The notes: generated from the letters alone by a model not told the origin. Positions 38,403 to 48,341 are shown, counted from the stretch's first letter. The stretch is DNA of 64,000 nt from Candidatus Gastranaerophilales bacterium (GCA_944323255.1 CALURU010000001.1:124001-188000), one strand, 5' to 3'. Numbers and translations are program-made.

Positions 38403-40076
38403 TTATTCTTCTCCTTTATCCACAAGAATATACTTCCTTCCGCTGTCTATGATTCTGTAATTCAATTTTCTTATATCATCATTTATATGTTTTTTCTGGA
38501 TAATTACAAGGTTATTTTTTATAAGCAAAGCTTTCTTTAAATCCTCAATATCATAAGTAAGTCCGTAAACTACAGGTTTTCCGTCATCACCATAATAGTT
38601 TAATGAATATTTATTCCAGAACTTATATGTAGTTAACGCCTTATTGTGTTCATCTGCGTATTTTGCAAATCTTAATAAATCATTCTGCCCGAACTTGTAG
38701 TCAATTTCAAAGAAAATTTCTGTTCCGAAAGCTGATAATAGAACCATAAGAAATACATACGTAAAGAAAACTCTGCCATATTTTTCTATTTTAGTAAAGT
38801 AAATAGAGAATGCTCCGGCTACAAACAGAAGCACAATACACATTGGTTTTGCAGCAGCAATATCATGATTTAGCTGTTTTGGAAGATACAAAGGCGTAAA
38901 TATTGCCACAATTGAAGCAAATATAAAAATTCCGCCCAAAATATAAACTGTTTTATTGATAAACCTGCTATACTCGCCTTTATCTATGTAATTTGTCCAG
39001 ATATAACCACCAAGGCAGCCTAATGAGCAGTAAATTGGAAGTATATATGTTATTAATTTTGTATCAGAAGAAGAGAAAAACAGAAGAATAAATAAAGCAA
39101 TTATCCCGTTATAAACTATAAATTGCTGCGGAATTGTTAAATTTTTGAACTTAAAATCTCTTTTCTGAATTTTTCTTATCAAAACGACAAGAGTTGATAT
39201 AATCCAAGGGAAAAATCCCCAGAGTATAGTTAAAAGATAGAAATAGAAAGGCTGTTCTCTTCCCAGAACGTTACCGCCGATAAACCTTTCAATATGGTGT
39301 TTCATTATATACTCATTAAAGAACAACGGATCATGCATCTCCAGCATTGTAATATGCCACGGTAGAGTTATTGATAAAAAGATTATCATACCAACAATGA
39401 AGTACTGCGGTCTGAATATTTCCTTAAATTTCTTAGAAAAAATAGAGATGATAAACATTGAACCGAATGGTACAACAAAGCCCGGTATGCCTTTTGCCAT
39501 AACTGCCAGACCGGAAAAGAAATAAAACAACCACCAGAAATATTTTTTATTCTTTTCCCGACAGAAATTTGTGTACATTCCAAAACATAATGAAAACCAT
39601 ACGCAAGTAGAAACAACAATATCTAAAATTGCAAATTTTGCTAATATAAGAAATTCCATAGAAGTAGCCTGAATAAGCGCAGCAACTACACCATATTTAC
39701 GAGAGACCAGTTTTCTCCCCATAAAATATGTTAGAAAACAGGAAAGTGTTCCATATAAAGCAACAGGAAATCTTGCTGTAAATTCGTTTATTTTACCGAA
39801 TATTGCAAAAGATAAACATTCTCCCCAGAAATAAAGCGGTGGTTTTTCAAAGAAATATTGATGATTAAGATATAAAGTAAGAAAGTTCTTTGACCTGTAC
39901 ATATCTTCTGCCATAGAAACGTATCTTGTTTCATCCACATCCATAAGAGCATAGGCCCATATGTTATGAAAAAATATAAAGTAGAATAATATGCATAAAC
40001 CCAGAATTGTAAATAATTCAGGATGTTTAGCAATAAAATTCCTGATATTTTCGTTAATTTCTTTCAACTTTAGCAT
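38403..40076 (-). CDS. ArnT/PMT-like membrane glycosyltransferase
   Basis: A 557-residue multi-pass membrane enzyme using a polyprenyl-phosphate sugar donor to modify an outer lipid or protein. The first periplasmic loop holds the catalytic acidic residue in ALMDVDETRYVSMAEDMY and EKPPLYFWGECLSF, as in ArnT and GT39/GT83 enzymes. About 12 hydrophobic segments follow, with a soluble C-terminal domain from residue 480. Substrate unknown; lipid A or glycan decoration is likely. The start is ATG at 40076 with only a weak GAGAG site. Confidence 0.85.
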   Translation of the reverse strand: MLKLKEINENIRNFIAKHPELFTILGLCILFYFIFFHNIWAYALMDVDETRYVSMAEDMYRSKNFLTLYLNHQYFFEKPPLYFWGECLSFAIFGKINEFTARFPVALYGTLSCFLTYFMGRKLVSRKYGVVAALIQATSMEFLILAKFAILDIVVSTCVWFSLCFGMYTNFCREKNKKYFWWLFYFFSGLAVMAKGIPGFVVPFGSMFIISIFSKKFKEIFRPQYFIVGMIIFLSITLPWHITMLEMHDPLFFNEYIMKHHIERFIGGNVLGREQPFYFYLLTILWGFFPWIISTLVVLIRKIQKRDFKFKNLTIPQQFIVYNGIIALFILLFFSSSDTKLITYILPIYCSLGCLGGYIWTNYIDKGEYSRFINKTVYILGGIFIFASIVAIFTPLYLPKQLNHDIAAAKPMCIVLLFVAGAFSIYFTKIEKYGRVFFTYVFLMVLLSAFGTEIFFEIDYKFGQNDLLRFAKYADEHNKALTTYKFWNKYSLNYYGDDGKPVVYGLTYDIEDLKKALLIKNNLVIIQKKHINDDIRKLNYRIIDSGRKYILVDKGEE

Positions 40077-40149
40077 CTCTCATTCCCCGTTTGGATTTCA
40101 GTATTATTACGTATCGAATTATATCATAAAAACATTGTATAAAAAATCA

Positions 40150-40359
40150 GCATCCATCCTAACCTGCTTGTTTGCCGGCGTTAAACGAGTCTGCGGTTTT
40201 TGTTTAAGCAAAACACCTCCGCTCTCTGCCGGCAAGCCGCTTCCCTCAAAATGGAAGCAATGCGCCAAACTTGGAAGTCGCACGCCAATGATAGGGAAAG
40301 AATACGTCAGGTTTGGAGTGCTCCCGACCTATAAGAGGGCGGGTTGGGGTGGGTGATAA
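40150..40359 (-). repeat. Dispersed repeat element, copy 2
   Basis: Inverted copy of 34642-34806 with a perfect 97-base core (40154-40250). It is about 45 bases longer because of an inserted stretch (roughly 40275-40320). It lies just upstream of the ArnT-like gene, so the two copies bracket 5.35 kb including dnaE. Confidence 0.8.
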
Positions 40360-40393
40360 TCCTAACCCAAAAGGTAAATTCAAAGAAAGAATA

Positions 40394-40426
40394 CAAAAAT
40401 ATCCGGTCAATTTCTCAACCGGATAT
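40394..40426 (-). terminator. Intrinsic terminator of the 633-residue coiled-coil gene
   Basis: A 9-bp stem (40399-40407 with 40418-40426) is followed on the minus strand by TTTTT. Confidence 0.85.
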
Positions 40427-40470
40427 TATATTGTTGTTTGTAAAATAAGTTTCGTTAGTTATTGAATCGC

Positions 40471-42372
40471 TTATACCGCTTTTTTGTTTTTTGACGCTGC
40501 CACTCCGTAAAGTGCTGCGGCTCCGATAACAGCACCTATACCTGCTGCTACCCATTTATTAGTACCGCCTTTTTTGAATTTTTTACCGAGTTCTTCTGCC
40601 GCTTCTCTTAATGCTTTATTTGCATCATCTAACTTGCTTTGAGCTTGTTTTTTGAGTTCTTCATTTACTACGCCTTTTTTACCTGTAGCTTCATCAAGTT
40701 TAGTTTTTGCAGCATCAATAGCTTCCTGATAAGATTTCTTCAAATTCTTTTCTGCATATTCTTTAGCCTTTGAATCAATTTGTTCAGCAGTTAAACCTGC
40801 ACCTTCCTGTTTAAACACATTCGGGAATTGTTCTGTTAATTTAGCTTTTGCTTTTTGAAGTCCCTTATCATTTGCCTTGATATCAGCAATCTTTTCATCT
40901 AATGTCTGAATTACAGAAGTTTCATTTACACAATTGTCAATCTTCTTCACTAAATCATTGAGTTCTTTATTATAAGAAGTTGCAATTGCATTACGAGCGC
41001 CAGCCATTTCTAAAGCAACCTTTGGATCAGTAACTCCAGCATAATAACCATTTAAGATAGCAGGCATTGCAGGTACAGTTCCGGCTTTTTCTGCGGCCTT
41101 TATTACTCTATTTAATTCCTTCATATCAGCAGCATAACCGATTTTAGCCTTTTTACCGGCACCTACTGTTAAGCGGTTTCTTTTAGATTCATTGAGTATG
41201 TCACTCATATTCAAAACATTTGTTTTTGGATTATAGTAACCTGATTGCGTAGCTAAGCCCTTTTCAACATTTGCACCAAAATCAGTCATAAAACGATCTT
41301 TTTGTTTTCTTAATAATACTGATTCGTGAGCATTTGTAAATAATTCATCAGCATATGCTGTGCGCTTTTCAGCAACTAATTTTTCCTGCTCTTCAACAAA
41401 CTTGTTCAAATCATCCATTTTATAGTCAATGTATGTTGTTTTTGGAGATGGTCTCTTTGTTGCAGGATCAATTAAATGAACGCCTTTTCTATTATATCCT
41501 TTTGGAATAGAAGTTGATTTAGGATCAACAACTTCTTCACCGAATTCCAGATATTGTTCCGGTTTTAAAGAAGCAGAAGTAAATTCAGGATATTCTCTTG
41601 TTGCAAGCTGCAGGGCTTCCTCATATTGTTTTGTAGGAACTTCAGTCTTGAATCCTAAATAACCCTTTAACTCAGTTCTTTTTGCAAATATATCATCAAT
41701 TTCATCATTTGTTTTTGTTGCATATTTACCATATTGAGCATCCATATAATTTTTTATTTGACTCATTTTTGCAGATTTTTCTCCGCCTACACCGGTTGCA
41801 ATAGTGTTTTCAACTCTTGTTTCAGCATTATTATAATCACGTATTAAATCATCATAAACTTTTTTAATATCACTTCTATCTGCTTTTGTAAAAGCTTTGC
41901 CTGTTTTAACATTAGTTTCAGGATATTCTCCCAACTGATCAAATGTTTTTAATTTAGCCTTACCTTTACCTGTAGCTGTATTTTCTAAAGCAGCTTTCTT
42001 TTGGTCATATAACTTATTAAAAGCTTCCTCTTTTTCTTTTACAGCTTTATCATAAACCTGCTTTTCAGCTGCACTATCAGCTAGTTGAGGTTTTGAAGCC
42101 TCTTCTAAAGCCTTTTTTGCATCTTCTACAGCTTGAGCCTTTGATTTTACCCCTTCCCAAGAAGCAGGTTCAGCCTTAGTTGAGAAATCTGTAGTGTCCT
42201 TGGCTTCTTTAACTACATCTTCCCAGGAGGTTGGCTTTTTAACTAAGCTGTTAACGCCTGCACCAACAAGACCGCCGCCTACAACACCTCCTAATACATA
42301 AGGGGTAGTTGATTTCTTTTTCTGTTGAACTTGTGGTTGATTTACCGCTTGAATTGTTAATTCATCTGACAT
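40471..42372 (-). CDS. Large Lys/Ala/Glu-rich coiled-coil protein with two glycine-rich hydrophobic ends
   Basis: I do not recognise this 633-residue protein. A Gln/Lys-rich N-terminus leads to YVLGGVVGGGLVGAGVNSL (about 25-42). A long helical, charged body follows, with repeated KAxxEEA-type and AYADELF segments. A second hydrophobic segment, WVAAGIGAVIGAAALYGVAA (about 608-627), comes just before a basic end. Both hydrophobic parts look like glycine zippers, so the protein could span or pin two membranes or multimerise. There is no signal peptide at the extreme N-terminus. AGGAG lies 10 bases before the ATG, and a terminator follows the gene. It is a monocistronic unit between repeats and gpmI. 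Confidence 0.75.
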   Translation of the reverse strand: MSDELTIQAVNQPQVQQKKKSTTPYVLGGVVGGGLVGAGVNSLVKKPTSWEDVVKEAKDTTDFSTKAEPASWEGVKSKAQAVEDAKKALEEASKPQLADSAAEKQVYDKAVKEKEEAFNKLYDQKKAALENTATGKGKAKLKTFDQLGEYPETNVKTGKAFTKADRSDIKKVYDDLIRDYNNAETRVENTIATGVGGEKSAKMSQIKNYMDAQYGKYATKTNDEIDDIFAKRTELKGYLGFKTEVPTKQYEEALQLATREYPEFTSASLKPEQYLEFGEEVVDPKSTSIPKGYNRKGVHLIDPATKRPSPKTTYIDYKMDDLNKFVEEQEKLVAEKRTAYADELFTNAHESVLLRKQKDRFMTDFGANVEKGLATQSGYYNPKTNVLNMSDILNESKRNRLTVGAGKKAKIGYAADMKELNRVIKAAEKAGTVPAMPAILNGYYAGVTDPKVALEMAGARNAIATSYNKELNDLVKKIDNCVNETSVIQTLDEKIADIKANDKGLQKAKAKLTEQFPNVFKQEGAGLTAEQIDSKAKEYAEKNLKKSYQEAIDAAKTKLDEATGKKGVVNEELKKQAQSKLDDANKALREAAEELGKKFKKGGTNKWVAAGIGAVIGAAALYGVAASKNKKAV

Positions 42373-42597
42373 AACTAAGTACTCCTATATTTTACAACTT
42401 ACTTTACTTTATTTTAATCCCATAAATCTATAAATACATCTACTGAATCTACATATATAAACACCCGAAAGAAATAAAAATTGCTATATGTACCTTATAA
42501 AATTTTATTCAATTTCGAGCCAGTTGTTCAAAACCATTATACTGACTGAATTTCAGCTTGCAAATTTTTCTTTACAAAAGTTAATAATTACAGTCTT

Positions 42598-42603
42598 TAT
42601 AAT
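42598..42603 (+). promoter_or_regulatory. Possible -10 element upstream of gpmI
   Basis: A consensus TATAAT lies 74 bases before the gpmI ATG in a 304-base gap that holds no other gene. A second -35-like TTGCAC is at 42618. I cannot decide between them. The rest of the gap (42373-42676) shows nothing I can name. Confidence 0.35.
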
Positions 42604-42676
42604 ATTGCAATTTACATTTGCACCTGTTTGTCATAAACTATTAGGGTTAAAAGAGACTTTATGAGGAGATAATAAT

Positions 42677-44215
42677 ATGACTAACAGAGTTTTATTATGT
42701 ATTATGGACGGCTGGGGAATTTCTACCGGCTCAGAAAAATATGATGCTACAAAACTTTCACACCCTGTTCATGTTCAGGAGTTAATAAAAGATTACCCAT
42801 CTACAAAAATCCATGCTGACGGAGAATATGTCGGACTTCCGCACGGACAGATGGGTAACAGCGAAGTAGGTCACTTAAATCTCGGCGCAGGAAGAGTTGT
42901 TTATCAAGACTTATCAAAAATTAACAGAGCAATAAAAGACGGCTCTTTCTTCAAAAACGAAAAATTTCTTGAAGCGATTGAGCATGCTAAAAAGAATAAT
43001 TCATCACTTCATATATACGGTCTTGTATCAACAGGCGGTGTACACTCTTCTTTAGACCATGTTCTTGCTTTAATCAAGCTTGCTGCAGATGAAGGGCTTA
43101 AAAAAGTTTATGTACACGCTTTCCTCGATGGTCGTGATACACCGCCATCAAGCGCTTGCACTTATCTGCAAACAGTGGAAGATGAATTGAAGAAATACAA
43201 CCTGCCGCCAGTTGCAACAGTTATCGGAAGATATTACATTATGGACAGAGACAACCGCTGGGATAGAGTTGAAAAAGGTTATAACTGCCTGCTCTTTGGT
43301 GAAGGCGAACATGCAGCTTCTGCGGTTGAAGGGGTTAAAAAATCTTACGAAAACGGCGTGACTGATGAATTTGTTCTTCCTACTGCTATTGGCAGCAAAG
43401 AAGGTATAGAAGAAAGCAGAATTCACGATAATGACTCAATCATTTTCTTTAACTACAGACCGGACAGAGCAAGAGAAATTACAAAAGCTATTAATTTCAA
43501 AGACTTTGACGGCTTCAACCGTAAAAAAGTTCTGAATAACATTTATTACTGCACAATGACAAGTTATGATGAATCATTTAATTTCCCTGTTGCTTTCCCT
43601 AAAACACATTTAAAGAATATTCTTGGAGATGTATTAGAAGCAAACGGAATTAAGCAATTCAGAACAGCTGAGACTGAAAAATATGCACACGTTACATTCT
43701 TCTTTAATGGCGGAATTGATGAGCCGCAACCTCACGAAACAAGAGTACTAGTTCCGTCTCCAAAAGTTGCAACTTATGATATGCAGCCAGAAATGAGTGC
43801 TCCTGAAGTTTGCGAAAATGTATTAAAAGCGATTGATAATGAAGATTATGGCTTCATTCTTGTAAACTTTGCAAACCCTGATATGGTAGGACATACTGGT
43901 GTAATTGATGCTGCTACAAAGGCTTGTCACGTTGTTGATGAGTGTGTTGGCAAAATTGCTCAAAAATGCAAAGAAAACAATGTTATAATGGTTCTTACTG
44001 CAGATCACGGAAATGCAGAAGTTATGGTTGATGAACAAACCGGAAAACCTCAAACAGCACATACTACTAATGAAGTACCATTAGCAATAATTAATGCCCC
44101 TAATAAGGTTGAACTAAAAGAAGATGGCGCATTGTGTAACGTTGCTCCGACAGTTCTTCAACTTATGGGCATCAAAAAACCTGAAGAAATGGATTGCGAA
44201 AGTCTTATAAAGTAA
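42677..44215 (+). CDS. gpmI: 2,3-bisphosphoglycerate-independent phosphoglycerate mutase GpmI
   Basis: Interconverts 3- and 2-phosphoglycerate in glycolysis using manganese. The 512-residue protein has CIMDGWG with metal Asp11, the phosphoserine nucleophile in MGNSEVGH (S62), HAFLDGRDTPP, and metal-binding NFANPDMVGHTG and TADHGNAE. TGAGGAG lies 9 bases before the ATG. Confidence 0.97.
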   Translation: MTNRVLLCIMDGWGISTGSEKYDATKLSHPVHVQELIKDYPSTKIHADGEYVGLPHGQMGNSEVGHLNLGAGRVVYQDLSKINRAIKDGSFFKNEKFLEAIEHAKKNNSSLHIYGLVSTGGVHSSLDHVLALIKLAADEGLKKVYVHAFLDGRDTPPSSACTYLQTVEDELKKYNLPPVATVIGRYYIMDRDNRWDRVEKGYNCLLFGEGEHAASAVEGVKKSYENGVTDEFVLPTAIGSKEGIEESRIHDNDSIIFFNYRPDRAREITKAINFKDFDGFNRKKVLNNIYYCTMTSYDESFNFPVAFPKTHLKNILGDVLEANGIKQFRTAETEKYAHVTFFFNGGIDEPQPHETRVLVPSPKVATYDMQPEMSAPEVCENVLKAIDNEDYGFILVNFANPDMVGHTGVIDAATKACHVVDECVGKIAQKCKENNVIMVLTADHGNAEVMVDEQTGKPQTAHTTNEVPLAIINAPNKVELKEDGALCNVAPTVLQLMGIKKPEEMDCESLIK

Positions 44216-44229
44216 AATAACAAATATTA

Positions 44230-44258
44230 AGGGAGTGCACCTCCTGCGCTCCCTAATT
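44230..44258 (+). terminator. Likely terminator after gpmI
   Basis: AGGGAG (44230-44235) pairs with CTCCCT (44249-44254), extended by an inner TGC/GCG-type pairing and followed by AATTTTAT. The T-tract is short, so read-through to the next gene is possible. Confidence 0.55.
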
Positions 44259-44276
44259 TTATAAAAAGGAGAAAAT

Positions 44277-44513
44277 TTGGAACAATTATATTTGTATTCA
44301 TTACGTAAATTTGATATTGCTCTACTTTTACTCATTGTAGGAGTTGTGTTCTATTTGTTATATTACTTGATTGCTAAATTTGCAGATCCTGAATTTTTAA
44401 ATAAACTTCACAAAATTACAAGTTGGATATTGCTTATTGGAATCATATTATGTCCTATCTTTGTAATTTGCGTAATTTTATTCTTTACGTATGTATTAAT
44501 ATTTTGTAAATAG
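44277..44513 (+). CDS. Small two-helix membrane protein, TTG start
   Basis: A 78-residue protein with two hydrophobic segments (about 16-35 and 48-74) and no recognised family. The TTG start has a good AAGGAG 4-5 bases before it, and no in-frame ATG is near. It lies 9 bases before the SNF2 helicase gene and is probably cotranscribed with it. Confidence 0.65.
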   Translation: MEQLYLYSLRKFDIALLLLIVGVVFYLLYYLIAKFADPEFLNKLHKITSWILLIGIILCPIFVICVILFFTYVLIFCK

Positions 44514-44522
44514 AGAGAATAT

Positions 44523-47500
44523 ATGACACTAGAAAATAATACGAAACCACTTAATATAGATTTATCACTCAAAAAAAATAATGTTGATGAATTTTTCTTC
44601 AACCTAAGTGAAAATCCGGAAGGGTTTAAAAATAAGGATTTCAGGTATACTTTAAGCTTAATTTATCAACTCGTAGAAGACGAGTTTGAAGGTATTTTTC
44701 TCTCTCCTAATTCTCCAGTGAGAAACACTAGTTTTCTTTTAATAAATGACGGAACGGCAGAAAATCCTAAGTTAAGCTTTTTTGTCACACCGACAAATAA
44801 CTTTCAGTTTTATTTGAAGTCAAAAGGCTCAATGTTTCGTTTTACTTCTAAAGAAGTAAACGGGCAAATCGGTTACATTATGCCATTGGATCTTGTGTTG
44901 GATTATTTTGGCGGATTTGGTGAAATTGTTGATTTTTCATCACTTACTCAGACTTTTGCGTATTTTAACAAACTTACGCATTTTGTTATGAAATTAATTG
45001 AAAAATTATACTTTATACCGACTGTGCACAGAAGAGAAACCGCTTCCGGCAGTTCTTTCAGAATCGTCTACGAACCGATTATCTCTAATAAAGAATCGGC
45101 AAAAATTATTAATGAGCTGGAAAATAATCTTCCGGAAAACTTATTTATCAAAGGAGTGCAACCTAAGAATTTTGTGGAAAGATTCGTAAGAGAGTATTTA
45201 AACTACCTCGTCTACAAATTCTTAGGTATAAAAGCGTATCGTTTTAAGGATATTAAATCCGGTCACTACATGATTAAAGACCTTGAACAGCGCTGCCTGC
45301 TCAAAGGTAAAGATGTTGCTGAAAACATTGCACAATGGTTTGATGAGCTTTATCTCGGTAAATACGATTTGATACCGTTCTTTAAAGTGAATAAAGTTAG
45401 TGATGATGAATTTGAATTAAAAATTCATATCAAAAACAGAAAGACTAACGAATGTATTCTGCTTGATGATTTATATGAAAAAGACAAGATTTGGGATTTG
45501 GATACGGAAGATATCGGCAAAATTATAGAAAAGCAGCTTAACTATGCAGTAAGGTATATGCCGGAGCTTGAAACATTGTTTGAGGATGAGGACAAGTTAT
45601 CACTGACATTAAGCCTTAATGAAGTTTATAAAATTATTGCACAAACAGCTTATTATCTGCAAAAAGCCCAGATTGAAGTCATTTTACCTGAAGAGTTAAC
45701 AAACATAATTATTCCTAGAGCTTCTATTAATGCAAAAGTAAAAGCTTCACGCTCGGCTGAATTAATGCAGATATTTAATACGGTGTCAACGAGTGCTATT
45801 TCACTTGATGATATTTTAGAATTTTCTTACGAAGTCTCGCTCGGTGATGAAAAGATTTCACTTGAGGAATTTAACAAACTTGTTAATGAGAGCAACGGAC
45901 TTATTCAATACAACGGCAAATACATTCTTGTAGATAAAGCAGAAGGCTTAAAATTAATAGATCAGATAAAGAACGCTAATCATAAGAAAATGACCAGATT
46001 AGAGCTTATTCATGCTTCTATGTCAGGTCAGCTCCAAAACTACGATTTTAACTATGATGAGGCATATGCAAATGTTATAAAAGACTTTGCCAAACCTGTT
46101 GAAGTTTCTCAGCCGGATGAATTGAAGGGCGAATTAAGAGCGTATCAGATGACGGGTCTTAAATGGCTCTGGACAAACGTTTCTAAGGGCTTTGGCTGCT
46201 GTATGGCGGATGATATGGGGTTAGGTAAAACAATTCAAGTAATAAGTTTAATACTTAAACTTAAAGAAGAAAAGAAACTTAAAAATCCTGTACTTGTTAT
46301 TTGTCCGACAACTCTTATGGGTAACTGGATGAAAGAGCTTCAGATGTTCGCACCATCCCTAAAATCGGTTACATACCACGGTCTGGACAGAAAACTCGAT
46401 CTGAATAATGATGTCATACTTACAACATACGCCATTATGAGAATAGATGTCGAAGAAATGAAAAAACACAGCTGGGGTATGGTAATTGTTGATGAAGCAC
46501 AAAATATTAAAAACCCTGATACGGCGCAAACTCTTGCTATAAAATCATTAAAATCAGATATTAAAATAGCAATGACAGGTACTCCTGTAGAAAACAGGCT
46601 GACTGAATTGTGGAGTATTTTTGATTTTATTAATAAGGGATATCTCGGCTCATTAAAAGAATTTCAAAAGAGTTATGCAGTTCCTATTGAGCGTTTCAAA
46701 GAGACTTCTAGAGCTTCTAAGCTTAAACTTTCCATTTCTCCGTTTGTCTTAAGACGTTTAAAAACCGATAAACACGTAATTTCAGATCTTCCTGACAAAA
46801 TGGTTATGAATGATTACTGTTATCTTGCAAAACCTCAGGCAATTCTCTACGAAAAAACACTCAATGAAATGATGGAGAAAATTAGCGGATTTACAGGTGT
46901 AAACAGAAGGGGCAATATATTTAAGCTTATTACTGCATTAAAGCAAATATGCAACCATCCGTATCATTTCCTAAAGAGCGGAGAAATGTCAAAGGAACTT
47001 TCAGGTAAAACGGAAAAATGCGTTTCACTTGTACAAAGTATTTTAGACAATAACGAAAAAACACTTATATTTACACAGTATAAAGAAATGGGCGATTTGC
47101 TTGCAAAAATTCTTGCAGAAGAATGTGAAACGGAGCCATCCTTCTTCCATGGTTCACTTACAGTGCCACAAAGAGAACATTTGATAGATGATTTTCAAAA
47201 TAACAATGAAAGAAAAGTTATGATACTTTCGCTTAAAGCAGGCGGTACAGGTTTGAACCTAACCAGTGCTACAAACGTAATCCATTACGATCTCTGGTGG
47301 AATCCTGCAGTAGAAGAACAGGCAACAGACAGAACCTATCGTATAGGACAAGATAAGAACGTTATGGTGCACAGACTTATTACACTCGGAACGTTTGAAG
47401 AAAAAATTGACGAAATGCTTAAGTCTAAAAAAGAACTTGCCGATCTTGCCGTATATGAAGGTGAAAAGATTATTACAGAGCTTTCAGATCAAGAAATTTA

Positions 47501-47528
47501 CGATATATTCTCTCTATCCGCCGGCTAA
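44523..47528 (+). CDS. SNF2-family DNA-dependent ATPase/helicase
   Basis: A 1001-residue protein with a roughly 500-residue N-terminal SNF2-associated part and a C-terminal two-lobe SF2 motor. Motif I is MADDMGLGKTIQ (around residue 560-570) and motif II is VDEAQNIKN (about 657). TGTPVEN, the helicase C-terminal motifs LSLKAGGTGLNL and DLWWNPAVEEQATDRTYRIGQ are all intact. The DEAQ in place of DEAH is noted. Bacterial members of this type move or remodel protein-DNA complexes, or act in defence systems. No methylase, nuclease or DISARM/BREX gene is beside it. Confidence 0.92.
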   Translation: MTLENNTKPLNIDLSLKKNNVDEFFFNLSENPEGFKNKDFRYTLSLIYQLVEDEFEGIFLSPNSPVRNTSFLLINDGTAENPKLSFFVTPTNNFQFYLKSKGSMFRFTSKEVNGQIGYIMPLDLVLDYFGGFGEIVDFSSLTQTFAYFNKLTHFVMKLIEKLYFIPTVHRRETASGSSFRIVYEPIISNKESAKIINELENNLPENLFIKGVQPKNFVERFVREYLNYLVYKFLGIKAYRFKDIKSGHYMIKDLEQRCLLKGKDVAENIAQWFDELYLGKYDLIPFFKVNKVSDDEFELKIHIKNRKTNECILLDDLYEKDKIWDLDTEDIGKIIEKQLNYAVRYMPELETLFEDEDKLSLTLSLNEVYKIIAQTAYYLQKAQIEVILPEELTNIIIPRASINAKVKASRSAELMQIFNTVSTSAISLDDILEFSYEVSLGDEKISLEEFNKLVNESNGLIQYNGKYILVDKAEGLKLIDQIKNANHKKMTRLELIHASMSGQLQNYDFNYDEAYANVIKDFAKPVEVSQPDELKGELRAYQMTGLKWLWTNVSKGFGCCMADDMGLGKTIQVISLILKLKEEKKLKNPVLVICPTTLMGNWMKELQMFAPSLKSVTYHGLDRKLDLNNDVILTTYAIMRIDVEEMKKHSWGMVIVDEAQNIKNPDTAQTLAIKSLKSDIKIAMTGTPVENRLTELWSIFDFINKGYLGSLKEFQKSYAVPIERFKETSRASKLKLSISPFVLRRLKTDKHVISDLPDKMVMNDYCYLAKPQAILYEKTLNEMMEKISGFTGVNRRGNIFKLITALKQICNHPYHFLKSGEMSKELSGKTEKCVSLVQSILDNNEKTLIFTQYKEMGDLLAKILAEECETEPSFFHGSLTVPQREHLIDDFQNNNERKVMILSLKAGGTGLNLTSATNVIHYDLWWNPAVEEQATDRTYRIGQDKNVMVHRLITLGTFEEKIDEMLKSKKELADLAVYEGEKIITELSDQEIYDIFSLSAG

Positions 47529-47529
47529 A

Positions 47530-47538
47530 GGGGGGGGG
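47530..47538 (+). repeat. Nine-base G homopolymer
   Basis: Nine consecutive G residues directly after the helicase stop codon, striking in such AT-rich DNA. It is upstream of the next gene by 50 bases and not in a coding frame. Confidence 0.9.
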
Positions 47539-47588
47539 AAATGTATTGGTAAATAATATTTGGGTGTAAAATTTTTTGAGGAGAGTGT

Positions 47589-48326
47589 ATGATAAATTTC
47601 TTAGTTAATTCTTATTTGTCTTTATATAATATTATATTCTATGTATCAATAGTTTTACTGATTGTAGTATTTTTTGCTTTACGTACTATAAAAATAAAAT
47701 CAAAAACTGCGGGTAAGAAGAGATTCGTCTTAACTTTTATCTTTTTGCTTATTATTTATTCATTCATCCCTTATTACTATGAAAACAGAGCCAGAAACTA
47801 TTTACAACACCCCCCTAGAAACATTGATAAAGCCATTGAATATAGAACAACTGCAGCAAAACTATCCATAAATCCTTTTGAAAAAAACATGCTTTATAAC
47901 CATCTGGCCTCTTTATATTATATAAAAAAGGATTATCAGACTGCAGTGGATGTTCATAAAAAAGGGTGCAAAATTATAAATAATCAGGAACTTGTAAGCA
48001 CAATCATTATAAGCAAAGCGTATGCCAAACTTGGTAATTATGACGAAGCCATAAAAATTCTGTTAAATAAAAATAATACAGAGCACAATGAATTGAACAA
48101 AATGGTTCTGTATAGTAGCATAAGTGCAATATTCATGGAGTTAAAGGCTTATAAAATTTCGTATAATTATGTAAATGAGTATTTTAAAATATATAATAAA
48201 CACCGCCGTATGATGATGCAGCCGCCTTGCGTGATGGTAAAACGAAGAGCAGATTTATCAAAGAAAATCAGCAGATTTGATCTTGCTAAAAAAGATGAAA
48301 TATATTTAAACAAGTATTGTAAATAA
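47589..48326 (+). CDS. Membrane-anchored TPR protein (245 aa)
   Basis: Two hydrophobic N-terminal segments (about 10-32 and 46-62) are followed by YYENRARNYLQHPPRNIDKAIEYRTTAAKL and further TPR-like helices (HLASLYYIKKDYQTAVDVHKKGC, ISKAYAKLGNYDEAIKIL). It probably places a small TPR scaffold on one side of the membrane. GAGGAGAG lies before the ATG. It is followed 15 bases later by a sensor kinase gene, so the two may work together. Confidence 0.75.
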   Translation: MINFLVNSYLSLYNIIFYVSIVLLIVVFFALRTIKIKSKTAGKKRFVLTFIFLLIIYSFIPYYYENRARNYLQHPPRNIDKAIEYRTTAAKLSINPFEKNMLYNHLASLYYIKKDYQTAVDVHKKGCKIINNQELVSTIIISKAYAKLGNYDEAIKILLNKNNTEHNELNKMVLYSSISAIFMELKAYKISYNYVNEYFKIYNKHRRMMMQPPCVMVKRRADLSKKISRFDLAKKDEIYLNKYCK

Positions 48327-48341
48327 AGGAATTGCAAATTT

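Noticed and set aside
34642-40359. Composite transposon carrying dnaE
   Set aside because: The flanking repeats have no transposase and no visible target-site duplication, and dnaE is an essential chromosomal gene, so only a dispersed repeat pair is claimed.
44523-47528. Phage defence system around the SNF2 helicase
   Set aside because: No methyltransferase, nuclease or other defence gene is adjacent. The neighbours are gpmI, a small membrane protein and a TPR protein.
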